Source of the DNA: Pelagicoccus mobilis
GTDB taxonomy: Bacteria; Verrucomicrobiota; Verrucomicrobiia; Opitutales; Opitutaceae
Reading direction: 5' to 3'
Length of the DNA stretch: 64,000 bases
Assembly: GCF_016595505.1 (NCBI RefSeq)
Contig: NZ_JAENIL010000033.1
Coordinates: 30,540 to 94,539 of the forward strand
This document shows, piece after piece, positions 26,445-34,744 of this stretch. The notes beneath the pieces were generated by a model. The model saw only the letters and a program-made list of their open reading frames with translations, had not been told where the DNA came from and ran no database searches. The stretch's first letter is position 1. Each line of letters starts with the position of its first letter. The translations under genes were made by a program, and so were the position numbers.

Positions 26445-28307
26445 TTAATTTGCGTTCTTGGCTAGGAATTGAGCCAAGGTTGAGTAGAAGCTGACGCGGT
26501 TGTTTTCGAGGACCAGCCCGTGTCCGTTAAAGCTGAAGATCTTGAGTTGGGAATTCTTGCCCGCTTTTTTGAGGGCTTTGTGCATGCGGCGGCTTTGCGT
26601 TTGGGAGACATTGTCGTCTGACCCGCCGTGGAGGAGGTAGACGGGGCAAGTTATTTGATCGACGCGGGCGATGGCGGAGTTCGCGAGCCATTTCTCCTTT
26701 TCCTGCTCATAGCCCGGGTAGTAGGTGTTGAACTTAAGTTTAGCGAAGACGGGATATTCTTTGAACTCGGCGTCTAGGTGCTTCGGCCAGTCGTAGACTC
26801 CAGCATACCCGATGGATGCGAAAAAGAGCTCTGGCGCTTCTGCGGCGCAGGAGAGCGCGACATGGCCTCCAAAGCTGGAGCCGTAGATTCCGATTTTTCC
26901 CTTGGTGGCGATGCCTTGTTCGATGAGCCACTTGGCTCCGTCTATGGTATCTCGCACGCTGGTTTGCATCGAGCTAAAGTGGGAGTAGGGACTGTAGTCG
27001 ACGCCGTATCCGTCTGAGCCTCTGTAGTTGATTTTTAATACGTTGTAGCCGAGGGCAGCGAAATACTGAGCTTCGGCATCCCAACCCCATCGGTCGCGGG
27101 CCCGAGGGCCTCCGTGTATCATGAGGAGCGTCTTTGCGTGGGGTTCGCCCCTATTTGGGGTTCGAGTCAGGTAGCCGTGGATGAGCGTGCCGTCTCGGTT
27201 TGGAAAGGTGATCGGTTCGCACGCTTGGGTTTGGCTTGTGTCGAAATCGATCGTGTGCTCGAGCAAGAGTTCGTCGGTTGAGTTTGCTGGAGAAAAGAGC
27301 CGCCACTGGCTGGGGCGTGTGTCGCTAAAAGAATGATACACGAGGGCGTTACGGTCGTGGTTGTAGCCTAGAATCTGGTTTTCGGCTTCGGGGTGGAGTG
27401 AATCGATTTGGGATTCGATTTCGGCGAAGGTTGGGTCGAACCAGAAGGTTGCGGGCTTGGCGAGATCGTAGGCAAATCCATACGTTTCTTCGGTTTCGGG
27501 ATCGTGCATGATCTCGGTGTAGAGAATGTCGTAGGTTTCGTGTTCGAGAAGGGTGTCGGTGTATTGCTCGGATGCTGCGTCGTATTTGTATACGGAAAAC
27601 GTGTCGGTGCCTTTGCGTCGGATGAGGATCACGAATTGCTCGGGCTCGTTGAGGAAGAGGACGAGCAAGGGGTGTCCATGGATGGGGATGTCGCGCCAAG
27701 CGTCTTCGGGACCGGAGCGGTAGGCGTAGCGATCGTTCTCGTTTTCGTCGATGGTGTAGCGGATCCGGGTGACGCCGTCTTTGTCGGTCAGCCAGGCGAT
27801 AACGGAGCCATCGTTTTTTTCGATTCTCTTCCGGGAACCGGAGATGGCGTTTACCTGGTAGAGGTCGTTGAACTTGCTGTCGAAGTCCTCGTCTTTGGCG
27901 ATGTAGATGCGCTTTTTGTCGGGCAGGGTGTCGTAGACTCGATAGAAATCGGTGGGAGCGATTCGTCCCAGTTTGTAGCTGGCGGTGAAAGCGCCGATCG
28001 GGTTGCCGAGCTGCTGGACGAAAATGATGACGTTGTCCCGATCGATCCAGTAGTAGTCGTAGACGTCTGGAGTTCCCTCGATGAAGGTGTCGTAGGTTCG
28101 GCGAGACTCGAAGTCGAGGACGCAGAGTTTGGAGCGTCCGTTCTTGTTGGCTATGTAGCTAAGGCCGCGATTGCCGGGCGTTATTCGTACGTCTGAAACG
28201 GAGGGTTGGGCGAACAGGGATTTCGCGAGGGATTTGAAGTTGGAGTTGGCGGCGAAGCAAACGCTACACAAACAGCCTGCAAGCGCTATGAGGGAGAGGT
28301 ATTTCAT
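26445..28307 (-). CDS. S9-family prolyl oligopeptidase-like peptidase
   Basis: A 620-residue secreted serine peptidase. The signal peptide covers residues 1-20. A beta-propeller region spans ~35-350. The alpha/beta-hydrolase domain follows, with Ser478 in 'GSSFGG', Asp564/565 in 'HGGSDDNVS' and His596 in 'NGHG'. The 'MIHGGPRARDRWGWD' oxyanion region is present. It resembles acylaminoacyl-peptidase or dipeptidyl-peptidase relatives that degrade imported peptides. It lies 43 bp upstream of the TlpA-like gene. Confidence 0.88.
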   Translation of the reverse strand: MKYLSLIALAGCLCSVCFAANSNFKSLAKSLFAQPSVSDVRITPGNRGLSYIANKNGRSKLCVLDFESRRTYDTFIEGTPDVYDYYWIDRDNVIIFVQQLGNPIGAFTASYKLGRIAPTDFYRVYDTLPDKKRIYIAKDEDFDSKFNDLYQVNAISGSRKRIEKNDGSVIAWLTDKDGVTRIRYTIDENENDRYAYRSGPEDAWRDIPIHGHPLLVLFLNEPEQFVILIRRKGTDTFSVYKYDAASEQYTDTLLEHETYDILYTEIMHDPETEETYGFAYDLAKPATFWFDPTFAEIESQIDSLHPEAENQILGYNHDRNALVYHSFSDTRPSQWRLFSPANSTDELLLEHTIDFDTSQTQACEPITFPNRDGTLIHGYLTRTPNRGEPHAKTLLMIHGGPRARDRWGWDAEAQYFAALGYNVLKINYRGSDGYGVDYSPYSHFSSMQTSVRDTIDGAKWLIEQGIATKGKIGIYGSSFGGHVALSCAAEAPELFFASIGYAGVYDWPKHLDAEFKEYPVFAKLKFNTYYPGYEQEKEKWLANSAIARVDQITCPVYLLHGGSDDNVSQTQSRRMHKALKKAGKNSQLKIFSFNGHGLVLENNRVSFYSTLAQFLAKNAN

Positions 28308-28360
28308 GGGGGAGGGTAACAGGGCCTGAAAGGGAATACGTGAGGGGGCAGCGTTTGGAT

Positions 28361-29521
28361 TCAGATCGGGGTCGCGTTCTGTGTCCTGTACTGGCCTGGT
28401 GTGCAGCCTATCCGTTTTTTGAATACATAACCGAGGTATTCCTGGTGTTTGAAGCCAGATCGCTCCGCAACGTCTGGTAATGGCAGGTCAGTGGTGGAGA
28501 GCATCTCTTTTGCTCGATTAATGCGGACGGTGAGGATCGATTCCAGTACCGTTTGGTTGAGGGAGGTCTTGAAGCGGCGTTGTAGCACGCTGCGTGATAC
28601 GCCGGCCGCTCGGGCTATTTCGTCGACGCTGATTGGGTCGCAGGCATTGCTGCGGATGTAGCGAAGGGCTTTGACGAGGGCCGGGTCTGCGAGGGCGGTG
28701 GCGTCGCTGGATTGGCGGACGTGGAGGAGGCGCGGCGGAACTTGTAGATGGCCGCTTGCTGGATCCTCTCCGCTTAAGATGCCGTCGAGAATGCGTGCTG
28801 CCTCGTAGCCGACGAGTTCGTGATTGGGTTCCACGCTGCTGAGGCGAGGCTGGCAAATCTCGCAGAATGGAAGGTCGTTGTCGACGCCCACGAGACTCAC
28901 CTGGTCGGGGACGCTGAGCCCGGCTTCTTGGCAGGCGGTGAGAATGTCGGGGCCGAACTGATCGCTGGCGACCATGATTCCAACGGGCTTGGGAAGGGAT
29001 TCCACCCAGTTTTGCAGGCGGGCGATGTAGTTGAGCCAAGTGTGCGAGTCGCGCTCTCGGTGGCTGACTTCGAGACTGGCTAGCTCGGTGCCGAGTTCTT
29101 GCTGGCAAAATTGTGAAAGAGCGTGGCGGCGGCTGAGGGACCAATGTTCGTCGCCTAGGCCGAAAAAGGCGATGTTGCGATAGCCGCGGTTGCTGAAGTG
29201 TTTGCCCACGAGGTCGGATATGGCGCGTTCGTCGCAGGTTACCATCGGGTAGTCAGCTGAAGAGACGTTGCCGAGAACGTCCACCACTGGGACCTGTCCG
29301 GCGAGGACGTAGCGTTGCGTTTCCTCGTTGGCGATTCGGGCGATGATACCGTCTCCGCGCCAGTTTCCGAGCGATCCGGGGGCCATGGCTCCGAGCTGCC
29401 CGGTATGATAGTAGATGGACCAGTCGTTGCGCTCTCGGGCGAAGCGGGAGATGCCGCGCACGATCTGGCGGCCCGAGTTGAGCGAGGTTTCGACGAGGAT
29501 GGCTATGCTTTTACTAGGCAT
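28361..29521 (-). CDS. XylR-like transcriptional regulator (PBP1-like + AraC)
   Basis: A 386-residue regulator. The N-terminal two thirds (5-275) is a LacI/periplasmic-binding-like sugar-sensing domain ('ILVETSLNSGRQIVRGISRFARER', later 'VSLVGVDNDLPFCEICQPRLSSV'). The last 100 residues are an AraC double helix-turn-helix ('SVDEIARAAGVSRSVLQRRF', 'EYLGYVFKKRIGCTPGQYR'). This fusion is frequent in Planctomycetes and Verrucomicrobia, where it controls sugar genes. It is divergent from galK over 104 bp that contain an inverted pair of 11-bp sites. Galactose or a related sugar is the plausible effector (inference). Confidence 0.9.
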   Translation of the reverse strand: MPSKSIAILVETSLNSGRQIVRGISRFARERNDWSIYYHTGQLGAMAPGSLGNWRGDGIIARIANEETQRYVLAGQVPVVDVLGNVSSADYPMVTCDERAISDLVGKHFSNRGYRNIAFFGLGDEHWSLSRRHALSQFCQQELGTELASLEVSHRERDSHTWLNYIARLQNWVESLPKPVGIMVASDQFGPDILTACQEAGLSVPDQVSLVGVDNDLPFCEICQPRLSSVEPNHELVGYEAARILDGILSGEDPASGHLQVPPRLLHVRQSSDATALADPALVKALRYIRSNACDPISVDEIARAAGVSRSVLQRRFKTSLNQTVLESILTVRINRAKEMLSTTDLPLPDVAERSGFKHQEYLGYVFKKRIGCTPGQYRTQNATPI

Positions 29522-29602
29522 TAACGGTATGACCGGATTTCTACAAAGATTGACCTGTGGTATCGTTGTTCAAGTCAAAAACCCGTGCTAACATACCGTA
29601 AA
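29521..29602. promoter_or_regulatory. Paired inverted 11-bp sites between regulator and galK
   Basis: TTAACGGTATG at 29521-29531 and CATACCGTAAA at 29592-29602 are reverse complements at 10 of 11 positions, with 60 bp between them. The left site abuts the regulator start codon; the right one ends 23 bp before the galK ATG. Each copy is placed to block one gene, or to be bridged by a looped dimer. The core ACGGTATG is exact in both. Confidence 0.6.
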
Positions 29603-29625
29603 CCTGTCGATCAGATATTTTAAGA

Positions 29626-30819
29626 ATGAAAACACTAGACAACTCCCTCGAGCAAGAAGACGTACAGGAAGAGCTGAAGGCTCTTTTCTCGGACGCCGGT
29701 TTCGGCACTCCTGAGATTTTCGGTGCGGCTCCTGGACGTGTAAATGTGATTGGCGAGCACATCGACTACAACGGTGGTTTGGTGCTCCCAGCTGCGATTG
29801 ACCGCTATGTTCACATCGCTCTGCGTCGTCGCGAGGACAATAAGGTGCGTCTGGTTTCCGCTCAGGCTCCCGGAAACGTGGCTGAGTTTGAAATATCAGA
29901 GGACCTCAAGCCGGAGGAGAAGAGCTGGGGCAACTACATCAAGGGTGTGGTTGTCGGTCTTTTGAAGGCTGGCTTCGACGTTCCTGGTTTCGATGCCGCG
30001 GTGACGTCGACGGTACCCGTTGGTGGCGGGCTTAGCAGTAGCGCGGCTCTTGAGGCGGTGTTTGGCAAGACGCTTTTGACGGTAACAGGCAAGGCGGAAG
30101 CGATGACGGATATCGATCTCGCGCGTCTCTGTCAGAAGGCCGAACATGATTTTGCGGGAGTTCCTTGTGGCTTGATGGACCAGGCTGCAGTGATCCTCTG
30201 CGAGGAAGGCAAGCTTCTCATGCTCGACTGCGTGGACGACAGCTTCCAGCACGCTTCTTTTGAGGATCCTGACTGGAGCCTCTTGATTATCAATTCTTGT
30301 GTTAGCCACGAGCTTTCCGATGGCGGTTATGCGGTGCGTCGTGACGGGTGTCACGCGGCGGCGAAGATTCTTGGTGTGGAAACGCTTCGTGAAGTGGATC
30401 CAAGCAAGCTCGACGAGGTTCTGCAGAATCCGGAGTTTACGGAAGACATGGTTCGCTATGTACGTCACGCGGTGACTGAGATCGTTCGCACGCTTGATGC
30501 GGTGGAGGCCCTTGGAAACAGGGATTACGCGAAGGCGGGCGAGTTGCTCAATGCGAGCCACGCTTCGTTGCGTGACGATTACCGCGTTAGCTGTCCGGAG
30601 CTCGATTTTATCGCTGAGCTCGCTCAGGGGCAGGAAGGTGTCGCGGGTTGCCGTATGACTGGCGGCGGTTTTGGCGGTTCTGCCATTGCTCTGGTTCGCG
30701 GCGAAAACGTGGCCGAGCTCACTGCTCTGATTGAAGAGAAGTACCAAGAGAAGTTCGGAATCGAAGCGAAGATTTTTGAAACCCGTCCGATGGGCGGTAC
30801 ACGCGCTTGGTTCGCGTAA
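29626..30819 (+). CDS. galK: Galactokinase
   Basis: Phosphorylates galactose to galactose 1-phosphate, the first step of the Leloir pathway. GHMP kinase motifs are complete: 'APGRVNVIGEHIDYNGG' at 35-51 (galactokinase signature) and the ATP loop 'PVGGGLSSSAALE' at 131-143. The third motif is 'CRMTGGGFGGSAI' near residues 345-357. The 397 residues are standard. The gene is divergent from the XylR-like regulator and followed by a terminator at 30843-30875, so it is probably monocistronic. No galE or galT lies nearby. Confidence 0.94.
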   Translation: MKTLDNSLEQEDVQEELKALFSDAGFGTPEIFGAAPGRVNVIGEHIDYNGGLVLPAAIDRYVHIALRRREDNKVRLVSAQAPGNVAEFEISEDLKPEEKSWGNYIKGVVVGLLKAGFDVPGFDAAVTSTVPVGGGLSSSAALEAVFGKTLLTVTGKAEAMTDIDLARLCQKAEHDFAGVPCGLMDQAAVILCEEGKLLMLDCVDDSFQHASFEDPDWSLLIINSCVSHELSDGGYAVRRDGCHAAAKILGVETLREVDPSKLDEVLQNPEFTEDMVRYVRHAVTEIVRTLDAVEALGNRDYAKAGELLNASHASLRDDYRVSCPELDFIAELAQGQEGVAGCRMTGGGFGGSAIALVRGENVAELTALIEEKYQEKFGIEAKIFETRPMGGTRAWFA

Positions 30820-30842
30820 GCGAATCCGAGTGGTTTCCAAGA

Positions 30843-30875
30843 AAGCGGGCGAGGTGTGACTCGTCCGCTTTTTTT
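30843..30875 (+). terminator. Rho-independent terminator of galK
   Basis: An 11-bp stem (30843-30853 with 30860-30870, one G-U pair) with a six-base loop and a run of seven Ts, starting 24 bp after the galK stop. Confidence 0.88.
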
Positions 30876-30903
30876 GTGCTTAGAAGGTGGGGCCCGGTTT
30901 TGT

Positions 30904-30989
30904 GTCCGCCGGGGACAGCGGACGCTACCTTGATGGCGGATGCTACCTTGATGGCGGACGCTACCTTGATGGCGGACGCTACCATGATG
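30904..30989. repeat. REP-like hairpin followed by four 18-bp tandem repeats
   Basis: GTCCGC (30904-30909) and GCGGAC (30918-30923) form a hairpin around CGGGGACA. From its right arm, four head-to-tail copies of GCGGACGCTACCTTGATG run at 30918-30935, 30936-30953, 30954-30971 and 30972-30989. Copy 2 has one change (C to T) and copy 4 has one (T to A). The array lies between the galK terminator and the stop codon of the convergent BNR-repeat gene, so no coding sequence is disturbed. Confidence 0.9.
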
Positions 30990-30998
30990 GCTGGCGTT

Positions 30999-32111
30999 TT
31001 AGATGAAGGCGACGCTGTAGATGGGGGGGAGCGTATTGCTGATGGTTTGCCAGGTGTCGCCCTGGTCAGGGCTTAGCCAGAGGTTTCCGGTGGTGCTGCC
31101 AGTGAGGAGGTTTTCGCCGCTATCATCGACGGCGAGGGCGTGGCGGTAGATGAGGTCGTAGGAGTGTTCTTGCGGTAGTCCTTTGCGGAGCGTTTCGAAG
31201 CTCTTTCCTCCGTCGCGGGTTCGGGTTATGACGAATTTTCCGTCCACCGGGTAGCGTTGCTCGTCCTTGATTGCAGGGGCGAACCAGGCTGTTTCTGGAT
31301 CGCTGGGGTGTACGGCTACGGCGAATCCGAAAGTACTTGGTCCGGCTTCCTCGATTTCGGTGAAATTTTGACCGCCGTCTTGTGACTTGAAGATGCCGTT
31401 GTGGTGTTGGGTCCACAGATTATCCGGCTCGGCTTTGCACTGCGTAAGGAGGTGCGGGTCTTGAGCTTCGGGGTCGTGAGCTTGGTCTGGCGGGAGGTAG
31501 GCGGCTCGGAGGCCTTGCCCGGCTTGTTGCCAGGTGGTCCCGTCGTCTTTGCTTTTCCAGACTCCTCCACAGGAGATGCCGAGGGTGACGTGCTCCGAGT
31601 CGCGCGGATCGACGCAAACCGAGTGTATGCCCGGAAAATCGTATCCGCCACCGAACCATTTTTGGCGGGCTGGGTTGTTCCAGAGCGACTCCACTAGTTC
31701 CCAGGAGTCTCCATGGTCGTCGGATTTGAAGAGTCCGCCCGGAATGGTACCGCACCAGATTCGTCCGACTTGGTCGTCGCCGCCTGGGGTGAGGGCCCAG
31801 ATGAGTTCGAGTTTCCAAGGGATCTCGATTTGACGCATGGGGCAGCGATCGGGGGCGCGTCCTTCGGGAAAAGCGGGGTAGGCGGGGGTGGCGATTTCCT
31901 CCCAGGACGCTCCGTTGTCTTTGGAGCGATGTAGTTTGCAGCCGAAGTGTCCGTGCTTGAGGGCCGCGTAGAGGTAGCCGGAGCGTTTGTCGTATAGGGC
32001 CAGGGTGACGGGATCGCCGAGAAATGCGGTTTGGGAGACTTGATAGCTGCCGTCGGCGGCGGGGGTGTAGATGAAAAGCCCTTTGCGGGTGGTGATCAGG
32101 AGTTGGTTCAT
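30999..32111 (-). CDS. BNR/sortilin-type beta-propeller protein
   Basis: With the start at ATG 32111 the protein has 370 residues. At least four Asp-box (BNR) motifs occur: 'SKDNGASWEE', 'SDDHGDSWEL', 'SKDDGTTWQQ', 'SQDGGQNFTE', and 'SPDQGDTWQT' at the end. These build a sialidase- or sortilin-like propeller. No signal peptide is seen, so it is probably cytoplasmic, and no sialidase catalytic residues are obvious. It starts 23 bp after the end of the MoaD/ThiS-like gene, so the two are likely one operon. Function unknown. Confidence 0.82.
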   Translation of the reverse strand: MNQLLITTRKGLFIYTPAADGSYQVSQTAFLGDPVTLALYDKRSGYLYAALKHGHFGCKLHRSKDNGASWEEIATPAYPAFPEGRAPDRCPMRQIEIPWKLELIWALTPGGDDQVGRIWCGTIPGGLFKSDDHGDSWELVESLWNNPARQKWFGGGYDFPGIHSVCVDPRDSEHVTLGISCGGVWKSKDDGTTWQQAGQGLRAAYLPPDQAHDPEAQDPHLLTQCKAEPDNLWTQHHNGIFKSQDGGQNFTEIEEAGPSTFGFAVAVHPSDPETAWFAPAIKDEQRYPVDGKFVITRTRDGGKSFETLRKGLPQEHSYDLIYRHALAVDDSGENLLTGSTTGNLWLSPDQGDTWQTISNTLPPIYSVAFI

Positions 32112-32133
32112 TGGAATTTCGAGTTGGGGAGGG

Positions 32134-32403
32134 CTAGCCGCCGGAGAGGGCTTGCATGACGTAGACTTCATCCTGTTCGGAAAGGGGATGAGCCAGCGTC
32201 GTTCGGTCTACTATGGCCTCGCCGTTTACCATGATGGCGACGTGGGTATGCAAGCCTCCTTGATCGTCGAGGATGTAGCTGCGAAGCCTGGGGGAGTCGG
32301 CAAATGCGTGCTCTAGAGCGTCTTTTACGGTTGAGCCTGCGACCTGCATTTCAGGACAGGTAACGTGGCGCCTGAGGTTTTGGGTGAAGCTGAGGCGAGG
32401 CAT
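32134..32403 (-). CDS. MoaD/ThiS-family sulfur-carrier-like protein
   Basis: An 89-residue beta-grasp protein ending in Gly-Gly (ALSGG), the feature needed for adenylation and thiocarboxylation in MoaD, ThiS and related carriers. 'TVKDALEHAF' and 'VMVNGEAI'-like strands plus 'PLSEQDEVYVM' fit the family well. It is the first gene of a two-gene unit with the BNR propeller protein, not with moaE or thiG, so a role in molybdopterin or thiamine synthesis is not supported by context. The partner activating enzyme is not in the window. Confidence 0.82.
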   Translation of the reverse strand: MPRLSFTQNLRRHVTCPEMQVAGSTVKDALEHAFADSPRLRSYILDDQGGLHTHVAIMVNGEAIVDRTTLAHPLSEQDEVYVMQALSGG

Positions 32404-32585
32404 GCGGAGAGCTTGCTGGATTGGCGAGGCGAGGTCGATGCTTTAGCGAATCTAATCGAGCGATAAGTTTCGCGAATAGCGTGCGTGCTCATTTGAGAAA
32501 GCAACTGATAGCAATAAGTTTAAGCGTGTGCGAGGACTAGGGAAACCTGGTCCCAAACGAAACGTTCGGAAAGGAGAGATTCATC

Positions 32586-33422
32586 ATGTTACGCAGTATA
32601 AAAGACCTGTTTGGATACCCGGTCATGGCCAACGATGGAAAGGCCGGTAAGGTTAAGGACTTGTTGTTCGGAGACCGGCACTGGAGAATGCGCTACCTCG
32701 ACGTGGAAACCCGCCGCGGATTGCATCTGAATTTGAGATATCTCAGCGAAACGGAAGACGATAAAACCATTGTCACCCGACGTTTGGTAAAGGCTGAAGA
32801 TCTGGAAGCGCCGAGCTGCGGTGTGGATCGCCGCATCATTCCTACGACTTTGAGTAAGGATGAGGTCGGGGCTTGCGAAGGCTTTGGCTCTCACTTGCCA
32901 GCCGAAGAGATGTACGAAATGGAGTTTCGTCGGTTCTTCCGTCATGCGATCTATGACGAGCGGCCGCTGTTTGGAAGTTTTGGATACGCGGGTTATTTGC
33001 CTTCCGTTTCTGCGTACGATCATTCGGAGGAAGAGATCCGCGAGCATCTCGACAAGATGGGCAAGATCGCGGGCGAACATCTGCATTCCGCCAAAGCGGT
33101 GATCGGCTACCATGTGGTGGGCCAAGATGAAAATCTAGGTATCATTGGTGATCTCATTCTTGATGTGGACGAATGGAAGATCGCGTATCTTGTCTTGGAT
33201 ACGAGGCATGGAATCCCGTCACGCAAGTATCTGGTGGATATGGAGCAGGTGTTAACGCTTGATTGGTCGAGCTCGAGTGTCGAAGTGAAGCTGACCTTGG
33301 AAGATTTGCTCAAGATGCGCCGCTACTGGGTCTATGATCCGGTGAATCATGACGCGGAGAACCACGAATTCGATTATAGCGGTAAGCCCTGCTTGAAGAA
33401 TTTGATGGAGGAAGTCTTTTAG
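32586..33422 (+). CDS. Double PRC-barrel domain protein
   Basis: A 278-residue soluble protein with two PRC-barrel domains. The first is about 1-75 ('LFGYPVMANDGKAGKVKDLLFG'-type start) and the second about 165-240 ('GYHVVGQDENLGIIGDLILD', 'YLVLDTRHGIPSRKYLV'). Between them is a charged helical linker. PRC barrels occur in photosynthetic reaction centres, RimM and stress proteins. A strong GGAAAGGAG precedes the start and a terminator follows, so it is a single, well-translated transcription unit. Its role is unknown. Confidence 0.85.
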   Translation: MLRSIKDLFGYPVMANDGKAGKVKDLLFGDRHWRMRYLDVETRRGLHLNLRYLSETEDDKTIVTRRLVKAEDLEAPSCGVDRRIIPTTLSKDEVGACEGFGSHLPAEEMYEMEFRRFFRHAIYDERPLFGSFGYAGYLPSVSAYDHSEEEIREHLDKMGKIAGEHLHSAKAVIGYHVVGQDENLGIIGDLILDVDEWKIAYLVLDTRHGIPSRKYLVDMEQVLTLDWSSSSVEVKLTLEDLLKMRRYWVYDPVNHDAENHEFDYSGKPCLKNLMEEVF

Positions 33423-33444
33423 GCTTCGTTCTTTCCTAACGAGG

Positions 33445-33477
33445 AAGGCTAGCGGCAAGAGCTGTTAGCCTTCTTTT
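33445..33477 (+). terminator. Rho-independent terminator of the PRC-barrel gene
   Basis: AAGGCTA (33445-33451) pairs with TAGCCTT (33466-33472), followed by CTTTTT, 23 bp after the stop. Confidence 0.82.
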
Positions 33478-33648
33478 TGGGGTTAATCATTGCCCGGCGA
33501 GAGTGGGCTGGGGTGAGGATCGGGGGCGAGGAATACTCTGTTTGAAGGGTTGCGCGTCGGGGGGTGACCTGTTTTCGTGCCGGTTCCAAATGAAGGAGCT
33601 ACACGAGAAAAGGCAATTTGCGGGAGGCGTATCGCTCGGGCGGAGCTG

Positions 33649-34701
33649 ATGAGTCTGCAACCGACATTTCGGCGTAGCGTCCTTTTCGTGCTCGTGCTGG
33701 TGACCCTGTCTTTTGGGTGGTGGCCCTACAGTTTTCTACCGGAAAACGACGTGAGCTATGCGACCCAGGAGCAGGCTCTCCGCTTCAACGGCTTGCACGA
33801 GAGAGGTGATTTTTCGTCCCGAGGAGTCGCTTACAGCGAGGAGCTTTTGGATACTCGCGCTTGGGAGGGGGTTACGATAAAGTTGGAATTGAGAGGACGC
33901 CCGAGGAAGAGTGGTTTGGGCGTCTTTTTGGAGTTCTTCGAAGAGGGGGACGAGGGCTTGCCGACCTTGATGGTTTCCCAATGGCAGCAGCACCTGGCTT
34001 TGCGGAGCGAGCGTTTGGCGGAAGAAGTGGAGAGAGGGTATTCAGAGATTGGGCACAAGGAGATTTTTTCGAGAGGTGGTTTTGTGGAGCTCTTAATCGC
34101 TTCTGAAGGAAAGCGCACCCATGTGTACGTCGATGGGAAGATCGTTTCTTCTCGCAGCGATTTCCCGTTGTTGGGCCCGGACAACCGGTTTCTCGGGCGT
34201 TTGGCGATCGGGAACAGTGCGGATGGAACGCGTCCATTCACAGGCGAGATTCGTCGCTTGAAAATCTATTCCCAGTTTTACCGAGCGGGGTCGGCAGGCT
34301 TAGCTGCGGCGGCGCCGGTTTACGATTTTGACTTTCGGCCGGGGACTTACCCGCAAGGTCTTTCCATTCCCGACCGCTACGAGCTCGGGAAGCGAAATTT
34401 CTTTGGATCGATCGATTCAGCGAATTTCGAGAAGGAAAGCTATAAGAGCGATGTGTTGGTCAACGCCTTGGGATTTATTCCGGTTGGGATTTGCTTCGCT
34501 GCGGCGACGAGGAGAAGAGTCAGTTCCTTGGTGGCTCAATTGGTTCTGGTGGGGCTGGCCTCGTTCTGCTTGAGCATGCTGATCGAGTGGGGGCAGGGCT
34601 ATCTGGTTCATCGAGATTCGAGCTTGCAGGATGTGTTGTTAAACACCTTTAGCGGAATGGTTGCCTTGATCGTGCCCAGGCGTTGGATACTTTTCTTGTG
34701 A
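33649..34701 (+). CDS. LamG-VanZ fusion membrane protein
   Basis: With the start at ATG 33649 this is 350 residues. An N-terminal membrane helix (~10-30, FVLVLVTLSFGWWPYSF) is followed by a concanavalin/LamG-like exported domain (~50-215: 'WEGVTIKLELRGRPRKSGLGV', 'YVDGKIVSSRS', 'FTGEIRRLKIYS'). A VanZ-type membrane domain of about three helices completes it (265-350: 'NALGFIPVGICF', 'SMLIEWGQGYLVHRDSSLQDVLLNTFSG'). VanZ-like domains are linked to envelope stress and glycopeptide resistance. The lectin-like insert suggests glycan binding (inference). Confidence 0.8.
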   Translation: MSLQPTFRRSVLFVLVLVTLSFGWWPYSFLPENDVSYATQEQALRFNGLHERGDFSSRGVAYSEELLDTRAWEGVTIKLELRGRPRKSGLGVFLEFFEEGDEGLPTLMVSQWQQHLALRSERLAEEVERGYSEIGHKEIFSRGGFVELLIASEGKRTHVYVDGKIVSSRSDFPLLGPDNRFLGRLAIGNSADGTRPFTGEIRRLKIYSQFYRAGSAGLAAAAPVYDFDFRPGTYPQGLSIPDRYELGKRNFFGSIDSANFEKESYKSDVLVNALGFIPVGICFAAATRRRVSSLVAQLVLVGLASFCLSMLIEWGQGYLVHRDSSLQDVLLNTFSGMVALIVPRRWILFL

Positions 34702-34744
34702 TTTTCTGACTTTTCAGCTGGGGATTTTGCGCTAGTTTTGTGGT

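Noticed and set aside
27408..28196. 262-codon plus-strand open frame
   Set aside because: Antisense to the S9 peptidase; low-complexity Val/Gly/Asp composition typical of shadow frames in this genome.
30719..30985. Minus-strand frame encoding repeated VASAIK units
   Set aside because: It is a read-through of the 18-bp tandem repeats and continues antisense into galK.
30918..30989. Possible small CRISPR array
   Set aside because: The 18-bp units are directly adjacent without spacers, and no cas gene is present.
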